Part shown: piece after piece, positions 39,701 to 51,899 of the stretch
Numbering within the stretch: the stretch's first letter is position 1
How the letters are laid out: each line of letters starts with the position of its first letter
NCBI GenBank assembly: GCA_026724425.1
Contig: JAIUCV010000001.1
Location: forward strand, 3,172,001-3,236,000
Direction: 5' to 3'
Source of the DNA: Erythrophleum ivorense
Lineage: Eukaryota; Streptophyta; Magnoliopsida; Fabales; Fabaceae
Length of the DNA: 64,000 nucleotides
The notes under the pieces: generated by a model
Seen by the model: the letters and a program-made list of their open reading frames with translations, nothing else
Databases searched by the model: none
Told to the model about the DNA's origin: nothing
Made by a program: the position numbers and the translations under genes

Positions 39701-41894
39701 TGCAAACAGCAGACAAAATCAGCCATATTGGTCTTCTCCTGCAAACACATTTCTAAATTCTCCTGTCAAAAAATAATGAATGAAAGAAGAAGTTAATAGT
39801 AATATATGGTTCCACTTCTGCTTACTTTTTTTCTTTGCACTATTAATATGATCCATTCTTGTGGTCATATATAGGTGTTAATGTTAAAATATATCATACA
39901 CTTCAATTCCATCATTATAGAGTATTCTGAGGCCACAATCAGAACATATAATTTAAAATAACCAGCTTATATTTCTTTTTTTGTTTCCCTCCTTTTTTGG
40001 TGGGGGGTAAAAGGTGAAATTACATTCACGTCAAAGTTCAAAGGTAATAGATACTCCCTTGGCATGTCATGTATGTTGTATATTGACAAGGAGTGACAAA
40101 AAAAATTCCAGCTAGTTTAAATGTATCAACCAGTAAATGCTTCATGCTAATGCTATAATTGATAAGGAAATGAAGACTTAATATCACAAGGATAAAGCAT
40201 ATTAATAGATAATAAAAAGAAGCAAAATAGGGGAAGAACTGGAGAAATATAATAACAAATAGCAAGCTTTATTCCAAAACATGAGATTGATTTGATATAA
40301 ATTTCTCGTGCCATTTAATCCTATAAAGGTATATATTCATTTCAAGCCCTTCTACAATCATTTGTCTTCACTAAAGCCTCTATTGTCATCATTCTTGGTC
40401 AGCCTCTACCTCTTATCCTCTCATTATTCCACTAGCCTTTTCTTTATTTTCCAATTGATGGTGTTCACTTCTCCTCGTTAAGGAGTCCGATTCTTCCCAA
40501 CTAATTCTCCCTCACTATATCTTCCACTGAAGCAATTTCTTATCTTTATGTGATTGATTTCATTGCCCAGCCCTTGCTTCCTTATGTCATGCGACCCACA
40601 TCAAATCTACTGGGATATATTGCATATCAGAAATAAAAGGAAATCAAACACCAATAGCTGCTTCCTTAAGAGTATCTACATCAAAATTTTCCATTCTTAC
40701 CACCAACTACCATCTGGCAATCACAACTCCCGCCATTCAACTGCCAACATATTCATTGTTTCTCTAAACAGCATCTCAACTACTTTCCTCCTCCCCCCTT
40801 CCCACCCCAGCATGGGGATAAACCAAAATAAGTCAACTGACACCAGACTAACCTTTCCCCAAAAATCAATTTAAAACAGTGTCGTCAATTTTTATGCATT
40901 GAAGGGCAAGAAAATTATCCAGGAAAATATTACTTTTTTTTTCCCTAACATTTCTATGACACAACAAAAGTGATCTTCTCTGCAAATTATAATTTTGTAT
41001 AACAATAGTGGGTCTACAAATGTCAAAATCTTCTACACGAGACAAGGCTTCTAACCACCCCCAGCATGCAATATTCAAACAAATTGGCTATCTACTGCTT
41101 GTGATCAGTGACCACTTAAAAATGAATTGGAATAAATTATCGGCTACAACAATGTCAAAGGCCCAAAAGACTAGATGAGCTCTTACACCAGAGGAAAAAT
41201 CACATATTCTCACAATAAGAAGAATAATAATTACTCCTTCTTACAGGGAAAAATTAGAAGTGAAGAGTGATCGAAGGATAAATTAGGAATTTAAAATTAA
41301 GGGTACAATACAATCCAACTTTAAGGGAAATGTAAATATGATCAGTTTCGAGGGAAATTAAGAAAATCCCACCGTGCAGGGGTCAATCTCAAAGAACTCT
41401 GTAGTGTAAGCTTTCCTCTGGCTCTCCCACGCTTCTCGTATCTGGCTTATCCCAGACGACGACGCATCTATAGCATCAATCCGCTGTTAATCATACTGAA
41501 ACTAAAGGAGAAACAACCCAAACCAATGGAAAATAAAAAAACCCACAACCAAAAAATCGCAAGAAATGTCACAATTCGATACCAATTCCAATATAGTGAC
41601 CGATTTGGGCTTCGCCCCACTTATCCGCATCTGCCCCTCCTCCACAATACAAGTCACACACCTTCAGGGATCAAAGACCAAGCCACAATACATGAACAGA
41701 AGAATTCGTGCACACATATATAGACAAGCGAAGAAGAAAATGAATTCACCGCGACAAAAAGAAAAAGAAATTGATAGGTATTAGGCCAATACCGTGGCGT
41801 AGGGGTGAGCGAATATCTTGATGAGAGCTATTTTGGCAAAGTCGTAGAGGCGATGGTGAGTGGATTCAGTTCTCGGGCAAGCAATTTGACTCAT
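36768..41894 (-). CDS. mRNA cap guanine-N7 methyltransferase 2-type protein (11 exons, 353 aa)
   Basis: It should transfer a methyl group from S-adenosylmethionine to N7 of the mRNA cap guanine in the nucleus. Exons, high to low: 41793-41894, 41583-41661, 41373-41467, 39691-39762, 39266-39375, 38323-38445, 38132-38224, 37627-37695, 37380-37468, 37192-37283, 36768-36905. All introns are GT-AG and the frame closes. Landmarks: THHRLYDFAK near the start; VCDLYCGGGADADKW (35-49), the SAM-binding motif I; IDASSSGI (60-67); KPGGYFFGITPDSSTIW (137-153); FPLFGKKYQLKF; GILGPGPADLRFP near the C-terminus. Length matches my memory of Arabidopsis At3g52210 (354 aa). The ATG at 41894 gives the expected N-terminus. 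No RNA triphosphatase or guanylyltransferase domain is fused. Activity of this second plant paralogue is inferred. Confidence 0.93.
37944..37981. repeat. poly-C tract and GC palindrome in methyltransferase intron 7
   Basis: A run of about 12 C leads into GGGCCCCGTGGGGTCCCGGCCC-like sequence (37958-37980), in an intron that is otherwise AT-rich. It could fold as a hairpin or G-quadruplex on the other strand. A sequencing or assembly artefact is possible. Confidence 0.6.
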
Positions 41895-41956
41895 CGTTGC
41901 TTGAGACTACGGAGTAAGAGCTTCGAAAGTGGCGATTTCAGAATATTTGACGACAT
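41891..41956 (-). promoter_or_regulatory. upstream ORF (21 aa) overlapping the methyltransferase start codon
   Basis: An ATG at 41956 opens a frame of 21 codons (MSSNILKSPLSKLLLRSLKQ plus R). Its TGA stop shares bases with the main ATG in the string CGATGAGT. If the leader starts upstream of 41956, ribosomes must either skip this uORF or terminate and restart on the spot. Translation of the main frame may thus be damped. The transcript start is not known. Confidence 0.5.
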
Positions 41957-43294
41957 ACTACACAATAACCGGTGGAGCCTGGGTTAGTCTGGGACCCAGA
42001 TTCTCGAGGCAGTACGGCGGTACTTGAAATTAAATTTGGACGGCTGAGATTTAATTATTTTTTATTTTTACATTAAAATAATCATAACACAAAATATAAA
42101 AATTTTTTAATTATAAATTTAAAAAATAATAATTCATATTAAAAAATTTAAAAATAATTTTAAATCATCCATGTTTAAATTAAACGATGCTAATCAATAG
42201 TAACAACCACCAATACTGCCATACAACCGCACTACTGAAAATCTGAATTCGTGAGGTCTGTTAGCAACAACCAAGTGCAATCCTTCGAGAATCCATACTC
42301 TGTACTTCAAATTATAATTTTAGTAATCAATTTAAAAAAATATATATTTTACTTCTTAAATTATTATAAAAATAAAATCTTATTTATGATAATTTAAGAC
42401 ATATAATATTATATTTTAAAATTTAAGTACTTAAATTATAAATATGTAAATTTTTTTCAAATACACGGTAGAATAAAGACATAACATATTAACAGGTCAA
42501 ATTAAAATATAACATATTGTTTTTGTTAAGAAAGCCTTATAGGTATAATAATCTTATAAGTTGAAAATCATTTAACTTATTTCAGTAAGATCCACAAGAT
42601 AAAGAAGACATAAAAAAACCTTAGGATCATAACAATTGACACCAATTTCTGAATATATAAAGATGCAAACTTTAAAATACAAGTATTAACATCTTAGTTA
42701 CTATATTTAAGATATGGTTGCATATCTCAAATGTACACAGCACACACTAGAGATTATAGACAATTTTTGCTACTCCTTTTAATGGAAAGAGAAAATTTAT
42801 TGTTTCTCATTAAAAAAATTAAGCAATATCAAAATTCCTAAATTAGATTAAACTTCCTTATTCTTTTTTTCCTTTAGTAAATATTAGTTTGCTTATATTT
42901 AAATATTATGTCATATTTGGTTTTTATTTTTATGTGTAATCAATAACAAAATATTTTAAATTTATTATTTATCATATCATCAATTTAATCATAAATCAAT
43001 ATCAATAAACTATAAATCAATATATTTATCATTTTAATTATTGGTTTAATTTTAAAAGTATTGATAATATATATCTATATATATATCATTTAATTCTATT
43101 GAGGCATGAATATGTGGTGAAATTAAAATTGAAAAGGGTAATGAGACTGTTAATTATTATTATTTTTGGTTAAAGTTTATTTTGTTTGATATTGGGCTAA
43201 TTAAGGGTGGAATCGTCAACTTCTACTACAGTGAATGACCAACTCAATTTAGGACTTCGATGTTCATAATTTAAGGATGATTGGTATTGAGTAA

Positions 43295-43491
43295 GGCCTA
43301 TTTGATAAGGGGAGAGAAAGGAAAAAGGTGGGAATTTTTTTGATAAAATATTAATTTTTTTATAATTATTATTTAATAATATTTAATAATAATTATTTAA
43401 TTATTAAAAGTAGAAATATTAAAATTATTTTTATCTTAAAAATTATTTTTTTTAATTTTTATACCTAATTTTTTAGGTACTAAATAAGTCC
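43295..43491. mobile_element. Tourist-like MITE, 197 bp
   Basis: The ends GGCCTATTTGATAAGG and, inverted, GGACTTATTTAGTACC are imperfect terminal repeats. TAA flanks both sides (43292-43294 and 43492-43494). The core is AT-rich and has no coding capacity. The 3-bp TAA duplication points to the PIF/Harbinger group. Confidence 0.7.
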
Positions 43492-44094
43492 TAATTTCAT
43501 TTCTTTTTAAAATTATAAAAAAGAAAAGATATTTGTTTTAGCAATTTTCTTATGTCCTAGTAAAAAGAAGTAGAAAAAATATTAAATAATCTTGTTTAAT
43601 ACATATTTTGTAATATTGAAAAAGAAATTCATGTCTATTTTATCATTATACGAATCAAAGAAAATTATTATGTCTAATTTATATAAAATTCATTATACTT
43701 TTGTTATTATTATTATTTTTATTGTAATACTATTTTTAAGTAAAAATATACAAGTAATTTCTTTATCATTTTTTCCATTCATGTATTATTTTTATTTAAT
43801 TAAACATATAAATAAGATGATATTCTCTTTTTTTATGTCATATTAAATGCAATTATTTTATTTTATTTACTTCGTTATTCTCTTTTTATTTTCATGCATA
43901 ATAATTTTCCATACCAAATGAGACATTACGTATTAGAAGTGTCCCTCATGAAGGAAGGCAAAGGGGATTTTAAAAAATCGTAAAAAAAAAACAAAGGGAG
44001 AGATTTTTATAAAGAAGCAAATAAAAAACAAGCAGCCTAAAAGTAACAAATTAGCTTGTGAACAGTGTTAACAGTAAATATTTGGAAAGTTTTA

Positions 44095-44539
44095 GAGTGT
44101 GTTTGGTTGAGAGTTTTTGAAGGGAAAAGAGAGAGATAAGATATTTTGTTGAATGAAATTGAAAGGGAGGGAAGGCAAATTTTCCTCCTCTCCAAATTGG
44201 AGGATTTTGGAGGAGAAGGGAATGGAGGAAAATTTTGTAATTTATAATTTATTTTATTGTCTTTTAATTTTTTAATATTTTAAACATTTAATAAAAATTA
44301 AGATAAATATTTTTTATCAATAATTAAAAATAAAAAAAGATTAGAATTCATAATTTTTTTTAAAAAATATTGATATAAATAACTTTTTTATAAAAGAAAT
44401 TTAAATAATATAAAAGTAAATTTATCAAAATATAATTACTTCCCTTCCCTTTCAACCAAATAGAACTCATTAAATCTCCTTCTTTCCCCTCTTCTTCCCT
44501 CCGTTAACCTCCCCTCCATTCGTTGAATCAAATAAAGCC
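44095..44539. mobile_element. Tourist-like MITE, 445 bp
   Basis: The ends GAGTGTGTTTGGTTGA and, inverted, GGCTTTATTTGATTCA pair imperfectly. TTA flanks both sides (44092-44094 and 44540-44542). Subterminal GGGAGGGAAGG and CCCTTCCCTTTC stretches recall the MITE in the pyruvate kinase intron, so both may belong to one superfamily of differing age. Confidence 0.75.
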
Positions 44540-45483
44540 TTAAGAATATAGTAGAAGGATATATCAATAGATTTCTATTGTTCTATTATTATCTCTACAA
44601 ATTTTGTGGTAATAGATTATCAATAAATGTTTTAAATATATTTAAAAATAACAAGAGATTAGTCGCAAAAAGTCTCGAACTGAGAAGAAATTGAAAAACT
44701 AAATTAAAATAAAAGTATTGCAAATTAGCAACAAAATGATGAGAATTTTTATTTTTTGTTTTTTGTTTTGGTCGCCAATATATGCTAAGTTTGGGAAGAA
44801 AAATATTCATCTTTAACGAAAGACCCTTGTATAATGAGGGAAAGACTCACTATTTCCCTTATTTATTATAACCAGCATTGAAAATATGACCTGAATTTGG
44901 GTTTAATTGCTATTGTTGTTGCGTTGATTACAATGATGATGAGAATAAGTAACCAAAAGAAAAAAAAATTGAAGAATGTAATCAATCACATTTGAATCCT
45001 CTGTTGTCACATCACATTTGAATTGTCTGTTGTGCATATCATATTTTTCAATTTTTTTTAATGTACTTAGATTTTGATATTAGTAAAATATGTAATATTT
45101 CATATACATATTGTTTGGTTTGACAGAAAAAATATATAATGCATGACATTTCTTATTAACAGTTTCATCTTGAATTTTATTTATTTATTTATTATAAATT
45201 TTACTAAATCAAACAATATACATATAAAAAAATTACAAATTTTTACTGATATCGAAATCTAATTACATTTTAAAAAATTTTAAAAAAAAATTCCTGTGAA
45301 TGGCAAATTGTTATGCAAGTATTGTACAAGTAAAGATCCAAATACAAATCGTAATAACATAATACTTTATTTGAGTTTCATAGGAACTCGATTGAGAAAA
45401 TCACAAGTTTATTGAGTTTGAATCTCTTCTAGCATAAGAAGAGATCCTATTCGTAGTTCATTACACTCTGAAATAGAGAATCA

Positions 45484-46194
45484 CTATAGCTGTCGACAAC
45501 AACGACAATGACCTATTTTTCGATGTGGATCAATATCACAGATATTACCACCATAAGGGCACATATAGTGACAAGGTACATCACAATCTCCATTTGTTTT
45601 GCAGACTCCAGAAACCTTGATTCCTGTAACAAAATTGTGAGTCTTAATTAGTGCACTGTTCTTGTTACTAAGCAGGTCCAAAATTAAATAATAAATTGCA
45701 ATTATTTATTATTACGATCTTTACCTCCAATAAATTGATTCTACAAATGATTCCATGATTTAGTTGTCCCATTGTAGTCTCCGTACTACCCCATAATTTA
45801 AATTACATTTTATTTTTTACTGCCCAATTGCAATTGTAATTTTTGCAGCTAACCCTAACCAACTCATTCATTTATTCACAATTGCAATTAATCAATTTAA
45901 GGGAGCAAAGATTTTGGTGAATAAGTACAATTTTTTTTCATAAAAATATATGTTGTTCATTCAGTTAGGGATTATGGCATGTAACTGAGACAGTGGGAAT
46001 GTTGCAAATGTCAATTGCAAAAATCAATTATTTGGAGGGAAGGGAATTGCAATTGAGAACAAATATTGAGATGGATAGATATAATTTTTCCTAAAGAAAA
46101 AAAGTGAGAAAGTGATTCATATACCTGTGGATGGGGTGAAGAAGATGAGAACCAAAAGGAATATCATGCACAGTTGAGACTTCTTTAGTGCCAT
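45484..46194 (-). CDS. secreted cysteine-rich, defensin-like peptide (2 exons, 69 aa)
   Basis: Exon 1 (46125-46194) codes a signal peptide, MALKKSQLCMIFLLVLIFF, probably cut near the TPSTG that closes the exon. Exon 2 (45484-45623) codes a mature peptide of about 45 residues. The intron is GT-AG and splits a glycine codon, as is usual for plant DEFL genes. Cysteines fall at 31, 37, 41, 45, 52, 63, 65 and 66, spaced C-x5-C-x3-C-x3-C-x6-C-x10-C-x-C-C. The C-x3-C and C-x-C pairs fit a cysteine-stabilised alpha-beta fold, but the spacing is not that of classic antifungal defensins. The role (defence or cell signalling) is unknown. A TATA box lies about 55 bp upstream of the ATG. Confidence 0.85.
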
Positions 46195-46248
46195 CTTGTG
46201 ATAGAGTTTTGGAGTTTGGCAAATTGAAAACAATTGAGGGAGAAGCCA

Positions 46249-46257
46249 ATTTATATA
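46249..46257 (-). promoter_or_regulatory. TATA box of the defensin-like gene
   Basis: On the minus strand TATATAAAT lies 55 bp before the ATG at 46194, leaving room for a leader of roughly 20-30 bases. It is the only good TATA word close to this start. Confidence 0.65.
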
Positions 46258-46259
46258 AC

Positions 46260-49200
46260 CATACAAAAGATAACTGCATTAATTAGTTTCAAAATATTTT
46301 ATTGTTGTTATAATAATTTTCAATAAATGATATAAATGTAGAGGATTTTATTGTTTTATACCAAGGGATTTTATTACCATTTTTGCAACGGACTTATGGT
46401 ATATAATATAAATTAGTGATTTTCCATGAGCATTTTTCTTTATTAAGTTTGATAAAGTTGTAATGTTAAGATAATGCAAATATATTCTAATTGTTGAATA
46501 TTCTTTAATTATTTAAGCAATTATATATACATATGACTAAAATATCTGTAACCCTCTAAAGTTAGAGTCACACGTGAAAAATCCTATAAATTTCAAAAAG
46601 GGATGCAGAAACTTTCTTAAATTTTTAATATTATACATGTAACCTCTCCCCATTAATAATTTTATTAATTCACTAACCACAGTTATCATATCAAATTCAA
46701 AATTGCCTAATCAAACTTACAAATAACAAATGACATGGATTTTTTTGAAAAATAACAACAACAACAACAAAACACACAGCATTAGTGAACTCTCTTCATC
46801 TTCTTTGTTTATCCTAGATACTAGGTAGGTTCTTGTTCTCGAACGCTGGCAGAGAAGAAAAGTTGAGGGATTCTAATCCAACTAAACTTAACAAGTCTAT
46901 TCTACTAAATTATTTTTTTTATTAATTTAATTGTGGATTATCATTATTTAATTATGAGAGAAATTACAATATTAATTAAGTAATTAGTTATATTTTAAAT
47001 ACTAAATCTAGAACAGATTAAGCCTTAGTTAATTATGTACAATCTATGATAGGTTGGATTATACATAACCTCATTGATAGAGGCCCTAACATATAACCGA
47101 TTAGTAATTAAAAGTTTTATATCACAAAGTTAACTAATTGAAAAGTGGAAGTTATTTTGTATATTAATTAATTATTACTTTAATTATTTAATTAAATTAA
47201 TGGGAGTTATTGGGGTAGTGGTCAATTTTTAAAACACACGAGCACATTAAGGCCTCTCCTACAATAACTCTAATATTAATATTACTCTCATCCTCCCACT
47301 TTTGATCTATCGAAAGATTATTAAGAAAATCTAAGAAGCTAGGCAAGTTGTATTCTATTGGTTTATCTTTTCTATAAATTGCCATAGCTATTTTAGAGAC
47401 ACAAAGTATGACAAATTTTATAATTTATTTAATTACTTAGTCTTTCACATATTGTTAACATATTTAAGTTTCACAATGTTGGTAAAGAAGAAAAATTTTG
47501 AACAAATCCAAAGATGCCTTAACAACTTCCACATCATGCTAGAGCTTCCTTCAATTTTGGTGCAACTTTGATTTTGGCTTCCATAATTTTTTTTCTTGGA
47601 ATGGATTAAAGCAAGTTTCACAATGCAATCTCGTTTTGATTCTTGTGCAACTTAAATTCTTCATTCATTGTTGCTCCTAAATCTTTTTCCTGATTCCTAC
47701 AATGGGTTAAAGTAAGAATTAGACAGGTTTTCAATCTCAATTATTTTGGTATTGAGATTTTGTGATTTTGCATTTTCTTTTACTCATAATTTCAATTTTT
47801 TTTTGTGTTTTCATTTGTTTCTTGTTTAATCCCTTTTACATGAATGACCACATCTAATATTGGAAGACTTTGATTCTAAACTTTGTATTTCTTTTTTATC
47901 AGTGACAAAATTGGCAAACAAACGATTTAACTTCCCATGTTATGAAGGTTTGAAGTGTATACATAGATCAGAAGCATGATCTCTTCCTTCCTTGGAATGC
48001 TTAATTTGCAGCAATTGGCATTGTTGGTCTAATGGATAGTTCATCATTATTAGGACTCAACTTATGCCTTTGTGCAATTAGAGGAAAATGTGTGTACTAC
48101 TACAAGGGAGATATTGAGAGGGTTGTGCTATACATTTCATGGAGTGGCTGCTATGCATTTTATTGCTTTTTTTCTTCAATCCATATCATTTGCCACTTGT
48201 AGTCTGATTAGGTAATTTTGAATTCGATAAGACAATTTCTATTGGTGATTTAACATAATTACTAACAAATAAAGGTTATATACATAATATTGAAAACTCA
48301 AGAAGGTTCCGTATCACTTTTTGAAATTTAGAGAGATTTTTGCGTATGACCCAAAGTTCATAGAGGGCATTTTATATTTGCTAAGTTAGAGTTGCATCTT
48401 GTCCATCTGTTTTTAAGCCATTGCAATTGTCCATTGCAACTTCAAATCTGAGACTCAATTTGTGAACCAAACTCTTTTTCTTCTTCAACAAATCGTGTTC
48501 CTTAAAGCTAACTATCTTTTTCCTCAACCATTGTGTTCCTCAAAGCTATGAATATCTCTCAAAGGAAAATCATCAATTCTTGCATGTTCTTGTTCTCCAT
48601 TAGCAACCTTAAGGTTAGTGACTTGCTTGCCATGAAATCCCCACCCTAATGTAAACATCATCGATAAACCTTTCTTGCTTGTTTTTTGACATTGTCGCTA
48701 GAAGTTCAATAACGATGGCCTAAGTTAATGGGGTTTTCCTTCATTTTCTACCCCTTGAGTGATATTTAGTTAGGAATTTTAGAGTATGAGATGAAATGCT
48801 TATATTTGAGTTGCTAACTTAGTAAAAGAAAATCTCATATTTCCTTGTACAATTTTCCTCCATTTCTTAGGTTGTTAATACTTATGTGGTTTTGGTTTTG
48901 ATATTTAACCTCATTCATTTCATCTTTGTCCTAGGATGTTGATGCTTAATATGATTTTGGTTTTCCTTCATTTCTTAGCCTTTATGAAAAAAAATTAGCC
49001 CATACTTATTGGTTGTTGCTATGTTTTGGGTTTGGTTCATTTATTTATGCCTGTTAATACTTAATGGTTGAATTGCATGACAGGCAAACTTGTTATTTAC
49101 TCACGTTGTTCTAATTATTGAATTGCATGTTCTATTCTACACAAGTTAGTGTAAATCTAAGCTATAATCCTATGCAATATTTTGTTATTATATTTGAATT

Positions 49201-49380
49201 ATTTGAAGGTCTAATTTCATATACTTAAAGGCACTATAGCAAGAAAGACAAACTTGACTACACTTGTATTAGATTATAATAGCAAAATACTTTGTATTAG
49301 ACTACACTTTAACATTATAGACTTGTTAGAAGCAAAAATGTGTTAAACTAGAAACTATGCTATATAATGTGCTAAATTTG
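46260..49380. other. intergenic, no gene recognised
   Basis: AT-rich sequence with an (AAC)n stretch at about 46750-46770. From about 47,450 the composition becomes more even and unique-looking, as in decayed transposon DNA, but no frame matches a family I know. It may be the flank of the older FAR1-type copy further right. Confidence 0.45.
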
Positions 49381-49419
49381 TTGGACATTGTGAAATTGCC
49401 TAAAAGTGTTTTAACACCA

Positions 49420-49590
49420 TGAAATTGTGAAGTTGATAATGTTCTTCCAATTTTTGAATTTGATAGATGAACTAAATTTAATTTAACACTATGAAATTGT
49501 GAAGTTGCTGAAATTGTCAATCATCCATTTCTTAATGTTGTCAATTACATAAAGCTTTACAATTGATGAAACTGTGAAGTTGCGTGACAG
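49420..49590. repeat. degenerate short repeats, ATGAAATTGTGAAGTTG
   Basis: The 17-base phrase occurs near 49422 and 49491, and as GATGAAACTGTGAAGTTG near 49565. A weaker form (TTGTGAAATTGCC) lies at about 49387. Spacing is about 70 bases. No coding role is evident. Confidence 0.6.
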
Positions 49591-49959
49591 AAAGATTTAT
49601 AGTTGATGTCAATTACGATAGTTATAGGTTAGCATATCTTCCTTCATGGTTTTGAAATTTTCCATGACTTGTCTCCCTTGTAAATCTAAACAATAAACCT
49701 ACATTTGCAAAAAGAAAAATAATTGGACCATCTTGGTTGCTGACACTTGAAAGAAGCCAAATGAAGCAATGGACAAGAATAACTAATGCAAATGGATACT
49801 GTAATTGAATGTAATTAGCAAGTATAGGGATATTGTAATTGAATGCATTGAGCTTCACTATAATGAGAATATTAATTTCAATGAAATTGATTTTTTTCTT
49901 GTCCTTCTTACAAATTTGTCATTTAATTATAGCCATTTTCCTTTTGATATATGTCCAAT

Positions 49960-51560
49960 GAACTCTACCATTTCAAAGGATGGTACCAGACTATCAAATG
50001 GTGTCTACATTTTAAAAGAACAATAATCAAAACATAATCAATAATTATCTAGGAACGCCATATAAGCATGAAAAAGCTAACTATTTTTACCATCAACATT
50101 CCAATAAAAGTGCACTGCCATTTGTTAAGGGCAAGCATATGGTATTAGGGGTACTAAGTAAGAAATTAGATGTATCAATTGATTTTCCTAAAAGAAAAAG
50201 GTAATATTAATACGTTCAACATCACTAATCACATAATGGGGTGTTAAACTAGTTAGAATCACATATGTATATCTCATAAATTGCTAACTCTGTTATGCTT
50301 TGACTATGGAAGCTATTATTGCTCTTTTTCTTTTTAGTTGATGCTCAAGACTACTTTTCAGTCTATTCTTTCTCATAATGCTAGCTCATTTATTGAATCC
50401 TATGTCTTGTAGAACGCACTTCATCAGTAAGATTGTGGAAATAATGCCCTATATCACTACAATCCATAGCATTACAATCATTGTTTAGAATTTATTACCT
50501 TAAATATAGCTTTTTGACTAATTTGTTTAGCTTTTGTACTCTTTTATGTACCAATGTAAATTCCCCTAGATGCATTAATTGCTAATCTCATAAGTATAGG
50601 ATAAAGTTGTTTATATTATTGCATGCTTTGCAACCTAGGATTTGCTTTAACCTCCTTTCCCTTCAGTATCATATATCAAACCACTTTGTAGTTCTTTTGT
50701 CCATCTATTTAAATATATTACTTAAAATGTTTTTTCACATCTAGAACTTCATATGCCTTCAAAGCATATTAGTATAATATTCCTTAGGTATCAAACTTTC
50801 AACAACTATAAGTGATTGGCTTGAACTTGGGATGATAAGAAAATCCCTATTTGCCCTCTTCATCAACCATCCTAACTACATGTTAAAGCATCGATTGACT
50901 CTCGTTTCTATGTTGTATACAAGTAATAGCAAACGGATTCTACTCTCATTAGAACAAGTCAAAGATGAAGGGCATATAAATTTAAACAAGGGTGAACTCA
51001 GAATAATCAATCGTAGTAATTTTTGTTACAACTTAAAATCACGTTTCAACTTATTATATCTTCTATCTTCAACAACCTATTCAAAGTGCTTGAAGAATTG
51101 ATTGATGTCTAAGTTTGGCTTTTTACATGCTTTGATGTCAGCATTCATGCTTTCACTAAATTACATGCTTTGCATGCTAAGTGTGAATTGATTCTTCATA
51201 TGACACCAGGGCTATTTCTTCTTTATATTGTAAACCAAAATCAACCATATGTTTTCATTTGCATTGTAATTGGATAGTGAGCCACTTCATGTTGCTCGAA
51301 AACTATGTTTCTTTTAAGAACTTGAACATGCACTCTTGAAATCCCTTAAAAATGTGATTCATCCTTTATTAAGCCTTAAAGATGCTTGATATCATTTTGC
51401 ATTAAATGTCATGTGCATAATTCATGCTTTGTCTTTGGAACCACCTCATGCAAGGCTTTTACCATTATCGCATCTTAATTAGTAAAAATTGTAAAAGGCC
51501 TTTTTTGCTTATGTGTCTCCAAGTAAGTCTTAAGTAACCGCTTAAATGATTTCATCATAA
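49960..51560 (-). pseudogene. highly decayed FAR1-related (MULE-type) copy
   Basis: 51020-51560 parallels 58185-58720, the transposase part of the better FAR1-like copy. Both share GAATTGATTGATG, ATTCATGCTTTCAC/ATTCAAGCTTTCAC, GCATTAAATG/GCATCAAATG and TAATTAGTAAAAAT. In addition 49970-50110 parallels 56700-56830 (ATCAAATGGTGTCTACATTT/ATCAAATGGTGCCTATATTT). The spacing between the two blocks is about 450 bp shorter than in the right copy. No usable frame remains. Confidence 0.65.
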
Positions 51561-51899
51561 ACTTATCTTAAGGAAACATGATTTCATCATTAAGAGGAAC
51601 ACAATTTAATTTAATGAAAAAATAATTATAGGATTATATCTAGTGTCCCATACCACTAAGTACAAACCTAAGTTTCTGAAATCACTATATAAATGATAAT
51701 GAGGGATCATTTTCCTTGCTCCTTTGTATCTACAAAAAGTAAAACAATTAAAGTATCCATAAATAATAAGCAACCGAACTAATATGCTATCTAGAGTGTC
51801 GCCTAAAGTGAATTCACAATACATGTATAAGTAAGGTTTCATCATACATCTTTAAAGAGAAGTTATAGAGATCATCTCTGAAGAATCATCTTTCCTATA

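Larger units (their letters stand above)
42000..45483. other. AT-rich intergenic spacer with MITEs, no gene seen
   Basis: Between the methyltransferase promoter and the defensin-like gene lies about 3.5 kb of AT-rich DNA with (AT)n runs near 43060-43090. Apart from two Tourist-like MITEs it holds no recognisable gene. The GC-richer stretch 41960-42045 is probably the methyltransferase promoter. Confidence 0.6.

Noticed and set aside
40320..40560. Possible second RTE-type LINE tail on the minus strand (RGRG.PR-like words) in methyltransferase intron 3
   Set aside because: Too short and too decayed to separate from chance; no reverse transcriptase words nearby.
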